Positions 1 to 7,662 are shown, counted from the stretch's first letter. The stretch is 15,245 nt of DNA from CAZXSK01 sp964642855 (GCA_964642855.1 CAZXSK010000081.1:1-15245); one strand, 5' to 3'. Made by a program: numbers and translations. Notes: generated from the sequence alone by a model not told the origin.

Positions 1-73
<73 letters not shown>

Positions 74-76
74 ACG

Positions 77-94
77 AAAACCGGCCGAGGCCGG
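77..94 (-). terminator. Short GC hairpin with T4 tail in the tRNA leader
   Basis: On the minus strand CCGGCC-TC-GGCCGG is followed by TTTT. It looks like a small intrinsic terminator, but it lies between the candidate tRNA promoter and the tRNA 5' end. It may instead terminate read-through from the gene at 234-737, or be a processing or leader structure. The stem is only 5-6 bp and the T run is short. Confidence 0.28.
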
Positions 95-112
95 GTCTTC
101 AAGGGATGCGGT

Positions 113-140
113 ATTGTACTCGCTGCGCCGGGCAGTTCAA
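113..140 (-). promoter_or_regulatory. Putative sigma-70 promoter of tRNA-Lys
   Basis: Minus strand: -35 TTGAAC (135-140), 16-nt spacer, -10 TACAAT (113-118). The -10 matches the consensus at 5 of 6 positions. Predicted initiation is about 33 nt upstream of the mature tRNA 5' end, which is a normal leader length. Confidence 0.5.
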
Positions 141-203
141 GGGCATTTTTGCCCCGCAAAGGCCGCTTCCGGTTGGCGGGAGAACACCCGGCGCCGGGCT
201 GTG

Positions 204-221
204 CTTCCCGACGGCGGGAAG
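204..221 (-). terminator. Hairpin just downstream of the two-TM gene
   Basis: CTTCCCG and CGGGAAG form a perfect 7-bp stem with a 4-nt loop, 12 nt past the stop codon at 234. No T tract follows, so it may be a 3'-end stabilising hairpin or a poor terminator. A second perfect palindrome, CCCGGCGCCGGG, lies just beyond it at 187-198. Confidence 0.35.
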
Positions 222-233
222 ATCCAGTGCAGA

Positions 234-737
234 CTACGCCGTGGTCTTCTCCTCGGGCACGTTGGCTTCGACCTTGGCGACCAGCTCGGTGAAGTTCTGC
301 AGCTTCCAGGAGTCCAGCACGAGCGTCCGGCCGTCTTCGGAGTGAAGCCGCAGGATCTTCTTGCTCGACAGGTCGGACGCGTCGAGTTCCTCGACCTCGC
401 TCCAGCGGATCGGGGCCTTGTTGCGGTAGCCGATGGCTTCGTCGTCGGCGACGAGGACGCGTTTGAGGATGAGGATCGCCCAGATTCCGGCTACCAGGCC
501 GACCGGCAGGAGGATCACGGGGGCGAAGTGGTTGAACCCCCAGGACAGCAGGTCGTTGATGTCGCCGGTCTGTTCGTATTGCGAGTAGGGGTACTTGTTC
601 TTGATGAAGGCGTCGAAGGCGCACCAGGCCCCGAAGGCCAGCAGCATCGCCGAGACGATGAAGAGCCTCACGGCGGGGTCTTTCTTCGCCGGGCACACAA
701 CCTCTTGTTGGGTCTTCGGTTCGGAGGTTTCGGTCAT
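234..737 (-). CDS. Two-TM membrane protein with PH-like cytoplasmic tail (hypothetical)
   Basis: A 167-residue protein. Residues about 24-42 and 70-92 are hydrophobic membrane segments separated by a loop rich in Tyr, Lys and Asp. Residues about 95-155 are soluble, with the pattern of bacterial PH-like domains: a short strand with ADDEAIGYR, then PIRWSEVEELDAS, a run of charged strands, and a final amphipathic helix (KLQNFTELVAKVEANV). That class resembles YcxB-like proteins whose role is mostly unknown, so I assign no function. The ATG at 737 is chosen over longer upstream ATGs because a GGGAG Shine-Dalgarno sits about 8 nt before it and the upstream extension is basic and compositionally unlike a membrane protein N-terminus. 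A good promoter lies just upstream. The gene diverges from gap. Confidence 0.8.
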   Translation of the reverse strand: MTETSEPKTQQEVVCPAKKDPAVRLFIVSAMLLAFGAWCAFDAFIKNKYPYSQYEQTGDINDLLSWGFNHFAPVILLPVGLVAGIWAILILKRVLVADDEAIGYRNKAPIRWSEVEELDASDLSSKKILRLHSEDGRTLVLDSWKLQNFTELVAKVEANVPEEKTTA

Positions 738-785
738 CGGATACGGCTCCCATGGATGGTGGACAGGACGCGTCGCGCGAGGATG

Positions 786-814
786 AGAATACCCGCATCC
801 GGTGAAGTTGCCAA
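786..814 (-). promoter_or_regulatory. Putative sigma-70 promoter of the two-TM gene
   Basis: Minus strand: -35 TTGGCA (809-814), 17-nt spacer, -10 TATTCT (786-791). Predicted initiation is near 779, leaving about a 40-nt leader before the ATG at 737. The -35 matches at 5 of 6 positions and the spacing is optimal. Confidence 0.5.
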
Positions 815-857
815 GAAGTTTCCGCAGCGCGATTGGCTTGGCGTGGGGCAAAAGCAG

Positions 858-886
858 TTGACAGGCGAGGGGCGAATGCATAGGTT
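858..886 (+). promoter_or_regulatory. Putative sigma-70 promoter of gap
   Basis: A perfect -35 TTGACA (858-863) is followed by a 17-nt spacer and a weak -10 TAGGTT (881-886). An alternative -10, TATAAC (914-919), is closer to the gene but has no good -35 at the usual distance. Either would leave a leader of 60-95 nt before the GAPDH start. Confidence 0.45.
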
Positions 887-986
887 TGCGCGTTCTGATG
901 GGTCCCCGGGCGCTATAACGGTTAGGAAAGCCCGACGGGGGCCTGCGAAGTTCCAACCTGCATCCTGACGCAAAGGAGACTCATCC

Positions 987-2000
987 ATGGCTGTAAAGAT
1001 CGGAATCAACGGCTTCGGCCGCATCGGACGCCTGGTGTTCCGGGCGATGATGGAAGACGGCGGCTTCGACATCTGCGCGATCAACGACCTGGCCGACGCG
1101 GACATGCTGGCGTACCTGCTGAAGTACGACTCGACCCAGGGTCGCTACCCGGGCAAGGTCGTCGCCAAGGACAACGCCATCGAGGTCGACGGCAAGGAGA
1201 TCAAGGTTCTCTCCGAGAAGAACCCGGCTGCTCTTCCCTGGGGCGACATGGGTGTCGACGTCGCCATCGAGGGCACGGGCATCTTCACGTCCAACAAGAC
1301 CGATGACAAGGCCGGCTACGACAGCCACCTCGACGCCGGTGCGAAGAAGGTCGTCATCACCGCCCCGTCGAAGGGCACGGCCAAGCTGGTCGTCCTGGGC
1401 GTCAACGACGATTCCCTCACCGCCGACGACAAGTGCGTTTCGAACGCTTCCTGCACGACCAACTCGCTGGCCCCGGCTGCGAAGGTTCTCCACGAGAAGT
1501 TCGGCCTGGTTCACGGCCTGATGACGACGGTGCACGGCTACACGAACGACCAGAACGTGCTGGACCAGATCCACTCGAAGAAGACGCGTTCGCGTGCCGC
1601 GGCGATCAACATCATCCCGACGACCACGGGCGCCGCGGTGGCGGTGGGCAAGGTCATGCCCGAGCTCAACGGCAAGCTGGACGGCTACGCGCTGCGGGTG
1701 CCGGTGCCGACCGGATCGATCACCGACCTGACGGTGGTGCTGGACAAGAAGGTGTCGATCGACGACGTCAACGGCGCGATGAAGGAAGCTGCCGAGGGCG
1801 CCCTGAAGGGCATCCTGGAGTACAACGACGACTCGATCGTGTCGACCGACATCATCCACAACCCCCACAGCTCGGTCTTCGACGCGATGAACACGAAGGT
1901 CATGGGCGACAATCTCGTGAAGGTCACCATGTGGTACGACAACGAGTGGGGTTACTCCTGCCGCACGGCCGATCTGTCGACCAAGCTCGCCGGCATGTAA
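987..2000 (+). CDS. gap: Glyceraldehyde-3-phosphate dehydrogenase (phosphorylating)
   Basis: 337 residues, the normal length for type I GAPDH. It oxidises and phosphorylates glyceraldehyde-3-phosphate to 1,3-bisphosphoglycerate with NAD in cytosolic glycolysis and gluconeogenesis. The Rossmann motif GINGFGRIGR is at 6-15. Asp34 in AINDL is the residue that normally selects NAD over NADP. The catalytic motif SNASCTTNSLAP carries Cys156, and TVHGYTNDQ carries the general base His183. The C-terminal half has SRAAAINIIPTTTGAA (phosphate-binding region) and the conserved MWYDNEWGYSCR. An AAAGGAGA Shine-Dalgarno precedes the ATG. It is monocistronic here: no pgk or tpi follows, and a strong terminator closes it. 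No key residue is missing. Confidence 0.97.
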   Translation: MAVKIGINGFGRIGRLVFRAMMEDGGFDICAINDLADADMLAYLLKYDSTQGRYPGKVVAKDNAIEVDGKEIKVLSEKNPAALPWGDMGVDVAIEGTGIFTSNKTDDKAGYDSHLDAGAKKVVITAPSKGTAKLVVLGVNDDSLTADDKCVSNASCTTNSLAPAAKVLHEKFGLVHGLMTTVHGYTNDQNVLDQIHSKKTRSRAAAINIIPTTTGAAVAVGKVMPELNGKLDGYALRVPVPTGSITDLTVVLDKKVSIDDVNGAMKEAAEGALKGILEYNDDSIVSTDIIHNPHSSVFDAMNTKVMGDNLVKVTMWYDNEWGYSCRTADLSTKLAGM

Positions 2001-2023
2001 TTCGGCGCGTTACGCAGAATCGT

Positions 2024-2066
2024 AAAACGGGTTCGCTTCCGCGACGGAGGCGGACCCGTTTTTCTT
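2024..2066 (+). terminator. Rho-independent terminator of gap
   Basis: The arms 2027-2041 and 2045-2059 form a 15-bp stem that is fully paired if two G-U wobbles are allowed, with a CGA loop. AAAA precedes the stem and TTTTT follows it (2059-2063), so it could work in both directions. It lies 26 nt past the GAPDH stop. Confidence 0.9.
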
Positions 2067-2180
2067 GCCGGATCTTGCCGAAGCTTGCCATTTCCTGCCG
2101 AGGCTTCCCGCCGGCTGCCGGCCGTTGCCAGCCACGGCCGGCCGTGGCCGGGGCTTGCCGAGCCATGCCGTCCCTTGCCG
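2061..2180 (+). repeat. Degenerate 10-bp tandem array, 12 units
   Basis: Twelve consecutive decamers in exact register each end in a variant of TTGCCG: six have exact TTGCCG or TTGCCA at the 5'-most, central and 3'-most positions, and the others differ at one or two bases (CTGCCG, TTCCCG, CGGCCG, TGGCCG, ATGCCG). The CC at unit positions 8-9 is invariant. The first four bases of each unit vary, most often ending in C. Units 8-9 also form a perfect 18-bp palindrome (2131-2148). The array starts in the T tract of the gap terminator and ends 8 bp before the -35 box of the kinase promoter. The period equals about one helical turn. It contains no spacers and is not a CRISPR array. Confidence 0.75.
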
Positions 2181-2187
2181 CCTGCGC

Positions 2188-2216
2188 GTGACAGGTTCCC
2201 CGCCCGAACGTATACT
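2188..2216 (+). promoter_or_regulatory. Sigma-70 promoter of the kinase-regulator operon
   Basis: -35 GTGACA (2188-2193), 17-nt spacer, -10 TATACT (2211-2216); each hexamer matches the consensus at 5 of 6 positions. Predicted initiation is near 2223, leaving a leader of about 36 nt. It directly abuts the decamer array. Confidence 0.6.
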
Positions 2217-2258
2217 CGACCCCCGACCGACCCGCCGATCCACACCGGGAGCGAGATC

Positions 2259-3854
2259 ATGCGACTGTCCATACGGCTGACGATGCTGCTGGCGATGAAC
2301 CTGCTGGTGGTGGCGCTGACCGTAGCGGTGGGCTATCAGGCCGGCGAGGTCGCCGGCGACGTCGTCGAGCAGCGCCTCGCGCGGGAGGTGGCCGACAACA
2401 CGGCCGGGTTCCTCGAGCGTCGCCAGCCGCCCCTGACCGACACCACGCTGGGCTACCTCAGCGAGATGTTCAACGTGCAGTTCGCAGCCATCGAGAGAGG
2501 CAGCGAAAGCATTGCAGCCACAAGTCTTGCCGGCGAGCAGGCCCGGCAGTTGCAGATCCGGCTGGTCGCAACGGAAGGGGGGTTAGGCAGCGTGACCCTC
2601 GGCGGCACGCAGTACCAGTGGCGGGCCCGGCAGGTTACGCTTCGGGATACCCGCCGCGACGCCCCACGACCCGTCACGCTGGTGGCGCTGGTACCGGCCA
2701 GCCAGTTCCAGCAGGTGCGGGCGAGCGCCAAAAGCCGCGTCGCACGCAGCATTCTGCCCGCGGCGGTGGGGGCGTCGGCACTGGCGATTGCGGTGTCGCT
2801 GCTGATCACCCGACCGGTCCGCAGGCTCGCCAGCGAAATGGACACACTGGCCAGGGACTCGAAAACCGGCGCAACCCCCGGCCGGGCCGGCAGCAGCCGC
2901 AAACGCCCGCGGCGGCGCGGGCCCAGCGAGGTCGCTCGCCTCGGCCGATCGTTCGACCGGCTGCTCGACCGCCTCGAACACGCCCGCCGGCGACTGGCGC
3001 GGTCGGAGCGGCTGGCGACGCTCGGACGAGTCTCAGCTGCCGTCGCCCACGAGCTGCGCAACCCGCTGAGCGGAATCAAAATGCATCTGCGGCTGCTGCA
3101 GGACAACCTCGCAGCCGGCGAGGCCGACGCACGCGATGTGGATACGCTGCTGCGGGAGATCGAACGCATGGACCTGTACCTGCGCGAGCTGATGTCGCTG
3201 GCTGCGGGCGAGCAGGACCCGGCCGGCGGACGCACGGCCCGGGCGATGACCGCCGACGAACTGGCGCGATGCGTGGAGTCGGTGCTGGGCCTGCTGGCCG
3301 GCAGGCTCGAGCATGCCGGGGTGCGGGCAGAACTTCACCGCGCGGGCGACGTGGGAACCTGTCTCGCCGATCCCGTAGGCCTGCGACAGGTGCTGATGAA
3401 CCTGCTGGTCAACGCCGTCGAAGCCATGCCGGAAGGCGGAACGGTGACGGTCCGAACAACGGGCCGGCCGGGCGGCGGTGCAGCCATCGAAGTCATCGAC
3501 ACCGGCGGCGGAATCGACGAATCGCGCGACGTGTTCGAGCCGTTTGTGAGCACCAAGGCCGGTAGCGCCGGGCTCGGACTGTACATCTGCCGGCGGATCG
3601 TCCGGGCGGCCGGCGGGGAGATCGGCTGCGAGTCCACGACGGAAGGAACGCGGTTTACCGTGCGACTGGGCGCTGCCGACGAGGCCCACGAAACCCCGGC
3701 CAGCCACGACGAAACGAGCCCCGACCCTTCCGCCGGCGGTGACGAACCAGACCCCGGCCCGTCGGGAGGCGACGGCGAGGACACTCCCGGTTTCGCCCGC
3801 GAGGACAGCACGCAAAAACCCGAGGCTCGCCGGCGCGACAATCCGGACGCTTGA
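2259..3854 (+). CDS. Membrane sensor histidine kinase (NtrB/AtoS-like)
   Basis: 531 residues. TM1 is at about 7-28, an extracytoplasmic sensor domain of about 130 residues follows, and TM2 is at about 164-183. A HAMP-type region (184-245) carries an unusual Arg/Lys-rich insert near 212-220. The dimerisation and phosphoacceptor box AAVAHELRNPL places the phosphorylated histidine at His264. The ATPase domain shows the N box LMNLLVNAVEAMPEGG (Asn385), G1 EVIDTGGGI (Asp414), an F box FEPFVSTK and G2 GLGLYICRRI. After about residue 472 there is an acidic, Asp/Glu/Pro/Gly-rich tail of about 60 residues that belongs to no catalytic domain. It should autophosphorylate in response to an envelope signal and pass phosphate to the regulator 36 bp downstream. 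I chose the ATG at 2259 because it follows GGGAG and begins directly before TM1; the longer frame would translate the decamer array. The ligand is unknown. Confidence 0.9.
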   Translation: MRLSIRLTMLLAMNLLVVALTVAVGYQAGEVAGDVVEQRLAREVADNTAGFLERRQPPLTDTTLGYLSEMFNVQFAAIERGSESIAATSLAGEQARQLQIRLVATEGGLGSVTLGGTQYQWRARQVTLRDTRRDAPRPVTLVALVPASQFQQVRASAKSRVARSILPAAVGASALAIAVSLLITRPVRRLASEMDTLARDSKTGATPGRAGSSRKRPRRRGPSEVARLGRSFDRLLDRLEHARRRLARSERLATLGRVSAAVAHELRNPLSGIKMHLRLLQDNLAAGEADARDVDTLLREIERMDLYLRELMSLAAGEQDPAGGRTARAMTADELARCVESVLGLLAGRLEHAGVRAELHRAGDVGTCLADPVGLRQVLMNLLVNAVEAMPEGGTVTVRTTGRPGGGAAIEVIDTGGGIDESRDVFEPFVSTKAGSAGLGLYICRRIVRAAGGEIGCESTTEGTRFTVRLGAADEAHETPASHDETSPDPSAGGDEPDPGPSGGDGEDTPGFAREDSTQKPEARRRDNPDA

Positions 3855-3890
3855 TCGAACCCCCGCAGCAGGCGTAGCATCATCCAACGC

Positions 3891-5273
3891 ATGGCAGAGA
3901 AGCCCACCATCCTGGTCATCGACGACGAGCCCAGCATCGCCGCGGCGATGGAGCAGTTCTTTTGCCGGCGCGGATGGCACGTCCACACCGCAGCCTCCGC
4001 CGGGCGGGGCAGGAGCCTGCTGGACTCCGCCGACCCCGACGTGGTCTTCCTCGACGTGCGCCTCCCCGACGCCGACGGCCTGGAGGTCCTCGGCGAGTTC
4101 CACGAGCAACACCCCGACACGCCGGTCATCATCATCACCGCCTATGGCGACCTGCAGACCGTCGTCCGCGCCGTGGAGGGGCAGGCGTTCGACTACCTCG
4201 CCAAACCCATCGACCTCGACGACGCGCTGGCATTGGCCCGCCGCGCCCTGGCCGAGCGACAGGGCGCCTCTCCGCAAGAAGACGAAAGCTCCACGCCGCC
4301 CGAGGGCGAGATCGTCGGCCGATCGCCCATTATGCAGCAGCTCTACCGACGCATCGCCGTACTCGCCCAGACCGACTCTGCCGTGCTGATCCTCGGGCCC
4401 ACCGGTACGGGCAAGGAACTCGTCGCCCGCGCGATCCACCGCCACTCGCCTCGGGCCGGGAAACCCTTCGTAGCCGTCAACTGCGGCGCCATGGCCGAGA
4501 CGCTCGTGGAGCGCGAGCTGTTCGGGCACGTCCGCGGGGCGTTCACCGGGGCCGATTCCGACCAGCCCGGGCGCCTCGAAGCCGCCGACGGCGGAACGCT
4601 GCTGCTCGACGAGGTCGGCGAGCTGTCCCCGGCCGCCCAGGTCAAGCTGCTGCGCGTGCTCGATACCCGTTCGGTTGAACGCGTCGGCTCGACCGAATCC
4701 CGCCGGCTGGATGTTCGCATCCTGGCCGCGACCAATCGCGATCTCGCCGCGTCGGTCGATGCGGGCGAGTTCCGCGCCGACCTCTATTATCGCCTGGCCG
4801 TCGTGCAGGTCCACACCCCGCCGCTGGCGGATCGGCCCGAGGACGTAGCGCCCCTGGCAGCCCACTTCATCCGCCAGGCCGGGCGCAACGCCTCGCTGAC
4901 CCCCGACGCCCTCGACGCCCTCCAGCGATACGATTGGCCGGGCAACGTCCGTCAGCTCCGCAATGCCATCCACCACGCCCTGACCGCCGCCCCGGGCAGT
5001 GAGATCCGTCCCGAGGACCTGCCCCCCGACGTGTGCGCACCGGCCGGACCGGCGACCCAGCCGAGCGACCCCGCCTCCGCAGCCCGGGACTACCTGGGTC
5101 GCGTAGCCGCGGGCGACGATTTGTATCGCCGGGCGGTCGAACCCGTCGAGCGCGAAGCCATCCGGCGGGCATTGGACCGCTGCAACGGCAACCAGTCCGA
5201 AGCCGCCGGGCTGCTGGGCATCCATCGCAACACCCTCCGCCGGAAGATCCGGGAACTCGGCCTGGGCGACTGA
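3891..5273 (+). CDS. NtrC-family sigma-54-dependent response regulator
   Basis: 460 residues with the complete three-domain layout. The receiver domain (1-120) has the acidic pair Asp11-Asp12, phosphoacceptor Asp55, Thr83 and Lys105. The AAA+ domain (about 140-375) has Walker A GPTGTGKE (169-176), the sigma-54 contact loop GAFTGA (216-221), Walker B GGTLLLDEVGE and the arginine-finger region ESRRLDVRILAATNRDL. The Fis-type helix-turn-helix is at about 412-456 (EREAIRRALDRCNGNQSEAAGLLGIHRNTLRRKI). GAFTGA is intact, so it should activate sigma-54 RNA polymerase and not merely bind DNA. It follows the kinase by 36 bp in the same operon. Immediately downstream lie two NtrC-like dyads and a -24/-12 promoter, so its target is almost certainly the receptor-tonB operon. 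The Shine-Dalgarno is weak (AGGCG), but the start fits the family N-terminus. Confidence 0.95.
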   Translation: MAEKPTILVIDDEPSIAAAMEQFFCRRGWHVHTAASAGRGRSLLDSADPDVVFLDVRLPDADGLEVLGEFHEQHPDTPVIIITAYGDLQTVVRAVEGQAFDYLAKPIDLDDALALARRALAERQGASPQEDESSTPPEGEIVGRSPIMQQLYRRIAVLAQTDSAVLILGPTGTGKELVARAIHRHSPRAGKPFVAVNCGAMAETLVERELFGHVRGAFTGADSDQPGRLEAADGGTLLLDEVGELSPAAQVKLLRVLDTRSVERVGSTESRRLDVRILAATNRDLAASVDAGEFRADLYYRLAVVQVHTPPLADRPEDVAPLAAHFIRQAGRNASLTPDALDALQRYDWPGNVRQLRNAIHHALTAAPGSEIRPEDLPPDVCAPAGPATQPSDPASAARDYLGRVAAGDDLYRRAVEPVEREAIRRALDRCNGNQSEAAGLLGIHRNTLRRKIRELGLGD

Positions 5274-5290
5274 AGTCCACCCCCTCCGGC

Positions 5291-5307
5291 TGCACCATTG
5301 CAGTGCA
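5291..5307 (+). promoter_or_regulatory. Upstream activator site 1 (NtrC-like dyad)
   Basis: TGCACCATTGCAGTGCA is a 17-bp dyad of form TGCAC-N7-GTGCA, close to the classical NtrC site (TGCAC half-sites, 17 bp overall). It is centred about 119 bp upstream of the predicted start of the sigma-54 promoter, a normal enhancer distance. Confidence 0.75.
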
Positions 5308-5311
5308 CGCC

Positions 5312-5328
5312 TGCACCACGGTTGTGCA
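5312..5328 (+). promoter_or_regulatory. Upstream activator site 2 (NtrC-like dyad)
   Basis: TGCACCACGGTTGTGCA repeats the TGCAC-N7-GTGCA form. Its start is 21 bp from that of site 1, two helical turns, so both sites face the same side of DNA, as expected for cooperative binding of NtrC-type dimers. It is centred near -98. Confidence 0.75.
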
Positions 5329-5392
5329 TATTCGGTGATTCCCTCGCGCCCCGAGCCGCTCAAACCCCTGTAAAAGGCGGGATATCGACTTC

Positions 5393-5407
5393 GGCACGAG
5401 GCTTGCA
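5393..5407 (+). promoter_or_regulatory. Sigma-54 (-24/-12) promoter of the receptor-tonB operon
   Basis: GGCAC-GAGGC-TTGCA matches the sigma-54 consensus TGGCAC-N5-TTGCW except for the first T. The invariant GG (5393-5394) and GC (5405-5406) are spaced exactly as required. Predicted initiation is near 5418. It lies between the activator gene with its two dyads and the receptor gene. Confidence 0.88.
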
Positions 5408-5472
5408 TTGTGTAGGACGTGCCGAGGTTCATCGAAACAGGCCCACAGCAAAGGAAGGAAAAGGAGAAACAC

Positions 5473-7662
5473 ATGCAGGATGCAGTACGGGCTCACCGGA
5501 GGCCCGAATCGAAAGGAAAGACAGGTGTCCGCCACGCCGCAACAGTGGCGATGGTCCTGATCGTATCCGTGGGCGCGGTCTCCGCCGACGAGCCCAATAC
5601 CCCGCCGATCAAGCCTGAGCGAGGCAGCAACTACCTGCGGGAGGTCATGGTCACCGCCGCCCGGGCGGAGATGGAATCCTTCGCGGCTCCGTACTCCACC
5701 GAGGTCGTCGACGTGTCGGGGTTCTGGACCCACAAGATGCCCGCCACCGCGACCGACACGCTCACGACGATCCCCGGCGTGATGATCCAGAAGACCTCCA
5801 ACGCCCAGGGCTCGCCCTATATCCGTGGCTGGACGGGATTCCGCACGCTGATGCTGCTGGACGGCATCCGGCTGAACAACTCGGTCTTCCGTGACGGGCC
5901 CAACCAGTACTGGAATCTCGTGGACCCGATGGCGATTGACCGCATGGAGGTTGTCCGAGGGCCATCGTCGGTGCTGTACGGCAGCGACGCGATCGGCGGG
6001 ACGGTCAATGCGATCTTCAAGCGTCCCCACGGCTACGGGGAAGGCTGGCAGCAGTCGGGCAGCCTGACGGCCAATCTCGCCACAGCCCAGCGGATGTACG
6101 TCGGTCGCGGCGAGATCAACGCCACCTACGGGCCCTGGCTGGGCATTCTCGTCGGCGGCGCGTGGAAGCACTTCGGCAACATTGACGGCGGCAGGAGCGT
6201 TGGCCCGCAATCCCATACCGGCTACGAGATGTGCACCGGCGACGTGCGGATCGAGTATCACCCCAACGAAGACAGCACGCTCACGTTCGGCCACTACGTG
6301 GTCAGCAAGGACGACGCCTGGCGTCAGCACAAGACGATCTACGGAATCAGCTGGGAGGGCACGGAGATCGGCAGCGAGAATGCCCGTATCCTTGACGAGG
6401 TCCATACGCTGACTTATCTGCGCTACCAGCGGCGGAACCTCGGGGCGTTTATCGACGCGCTGGAGTTGACGGCTTCGTTCCAGACGCTGCGCGAGCGACG
6501 GTTCCGCGAGCGAAGCGACTTCCGCGCCGACGAGCAGGGCGTTGACGTCCGCACGCTGGGCCTGTCCGCCCAGTTCACCTCGCCATCGCAGATCGGCACG
6601 TGGACCTACGGCGTGGACTGGTATCGCGACTGGGTCGACTCCTACAAGCTCAAGTGGAACGCAGACGGCTCGCTGAACGAGCGGGATATCCAGGGCCCGG
6701 TCGGTGACGATGCCACTTACGACCTGCTGGGCGTGTACGTCCAGAACCGCATGCCGCTGGGCGAGCGGGTCGAGTTGACCCTCGGCGGCCGGTACAACTA
6801 TGCCCGCGCCGACGCCGACAGCGTGAAGGACCCCGACACCGGCAACCGCATCGGTGTCTCCGACAGTTGGGACTCGCTGGTGGGTAGCGCCCGGCTGAGC
6901 TGGTTCGTGGATCCCGAGGAGCACTGGAACGTCTTCGGCGGCGTCTCGCAGGGCTTCCGCGCCCCGAATCTCTCGGACCTCACGCGGCTGGACACCGCCC
7001 GAAGCGACGAGATCGAAACGCCCTCGCCCGGGCTGGACCCCGAGCACTTCATCAGCTACGAGGTCGGCGTGAAGGCCAGCTACGAGAACGTCGCCGCGCA
7101 GGCGTCGTACTTCTTCACGGACGTATCGGACATGATCGTTCGCACGCCCACCGGCGACATCGTCTCGGGCGACCAGGAAGTCACCAAGAAGAACGCCGGA
7201 GACGGGTACGTTCACGGCGTGGAGGTCTCCGCACAGTACCGTTTTGCCCCGCAGTGGACGGCGTTCGGCAACTTTGCGTGGGTCTACGGAGAGGTCGACA
7301 CGTACCCGACGTCGGACCCGATCCTCAAGCGCGAGCCCATCAGCCGACTGGCGCCGCCGACGGGCACGGTGGGCGTCCGCTGGGAGGACATGGACCTTGG
7401 CCTCTGGCTGCAGGCTTCGTGCACGGTGGCCTGCAAGGCCGACAAACTCAGCACCCGCGACAAGGGCGACGACCAGCGCATTCCCCCGGGCGGCACGCCG
7501 GGATACACCAAGGTGGACATCACCGGCGGGTACCGGATCAACGAGAACATCGACATCTGGGCCGGCGTGGACAACATCCTCAACGAGGACTACCGCATCC
7601 ACGGGTCGGGCGTCAATGAGCCCGGCACCAATGTCCGGCTGGGTGTCACCGTGAAATTCTGA
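5473..7662 (+). CDS. TonB-dependent outer-membrane receptor
   Basis: 729 residues. A signal peptide (basic region to about 20, hydrophobic 21-36, likely cleavage AVSA|DE after residue 38) sends it to the periplasm. A candidate TonB box, LREVMVTA, lies at about 55-62. The plug domain (about 65-190) has TDTLTTIPGVMIQ, SPYIRGW, LLDGIRLNN and the hallmark VVRGPSSVLYGSDAIGG. The rest is a beta-barrel with alternating strands, ending in Phe (VRLGVTVKF) as outer-membrane barrels do. FRAPNLSDL resembles the FRAP box of haem-type receptors, but no histidine lies between it and PSPGLDPE, so haem is not supported. A Cys650-x3-Cys654 pair lies in a late barrel strand or loop. It imports a scarce ligand using proton-motive force relayed by TonB; the ligand is unknown. 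Start: ATG after AAGGAG. The upstream ATG at 5419 lies at the predicted transcript start and has no ribosome site. Confidence 0.93.
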   Translation: MQDAVRAHRRPESKGKTGVRHAATVAMVLIVSVGAVSADEPNTPPIKPERGSNYLREVMVTAARAEMESFAAPYSTEVVDVSGFWTHKMPATATDTLTTIPGVMIQKTSNAQGSPYIRGWTGFRTLMLLDGIRLNNSVFRDGPNQYWNLVDPMAIDRMEVVRGPSSVLYGSDAIGGTVNAIFKRPHGYGEGWQQSGSLTANLATAQRMYVGRGEINATYGPWLGILVGGAWKHFGNIDGGRSVGPQSHTGYEMCTGDVRIEYHPNEDSTLTFGHYVVSKDDAWRQHKTIYGISWEGTEIGSENARILDEVHTLTYLRYQRRNLGAFIDALELTASFQTLRERRFRERSDFRADEQGVDVRTLGLSAQFTSPSQIGTWTYGVDWYRDWVDSYKLKWNADGSLNERDIQGPVGDDATYDLLGVYVQNRMPLGERVELTLGGRYNYARADADSVKDPDTGNRIGVSDSWDSLVGSARLSWFVDPEEHWNVFGGVSQGFRAPNLSDLTRLDTARSDEIETPSPGLDPEHFISYEVGVKASYENVAAQASYFFTDVSDMIVRTPTGDIVSGDQEVTKKNAGDGYVHGVEVSAQYRFAPQWTAFGNFAWVYGEVDTYPTSDPILKREPISRLAPPTGTVGVRWEDMDLGLWLQASCTVACKADKLSTRDKGDDQRIPPGGTPGYTKVDITGGYRINENIDIWAGVDNILNEDYRIHGSGVNEPGTNVRLGVTVKF

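Noticed and set aside
2061..2180. CRISPR array
   Set aside because: Units are contiguous decamers without unique spacers of constant length, and no cas gene is present.
5419..5472. Longer receptor starting at ATG 5419
   Set aside because: It lies at the predicted transcript start, lacks a ribosome site, and would put a long charged stretch before the signal peptide. ATG 5473 follows AAGGAG.
3033..5474. An 813-codon minus-strand frame opposite the kinase and regulator
   Set aside because: It mirrors codon structure of the real plus-strand genes, with no ribosome site and no recognisable protein motif.
6954..7050. Haem receptor assignment from the FRAP-like motif
   Set aside because: The conserved histidine expected between the FRAP and NPNL boxes is missing, and no haem-handling gene is nearby.
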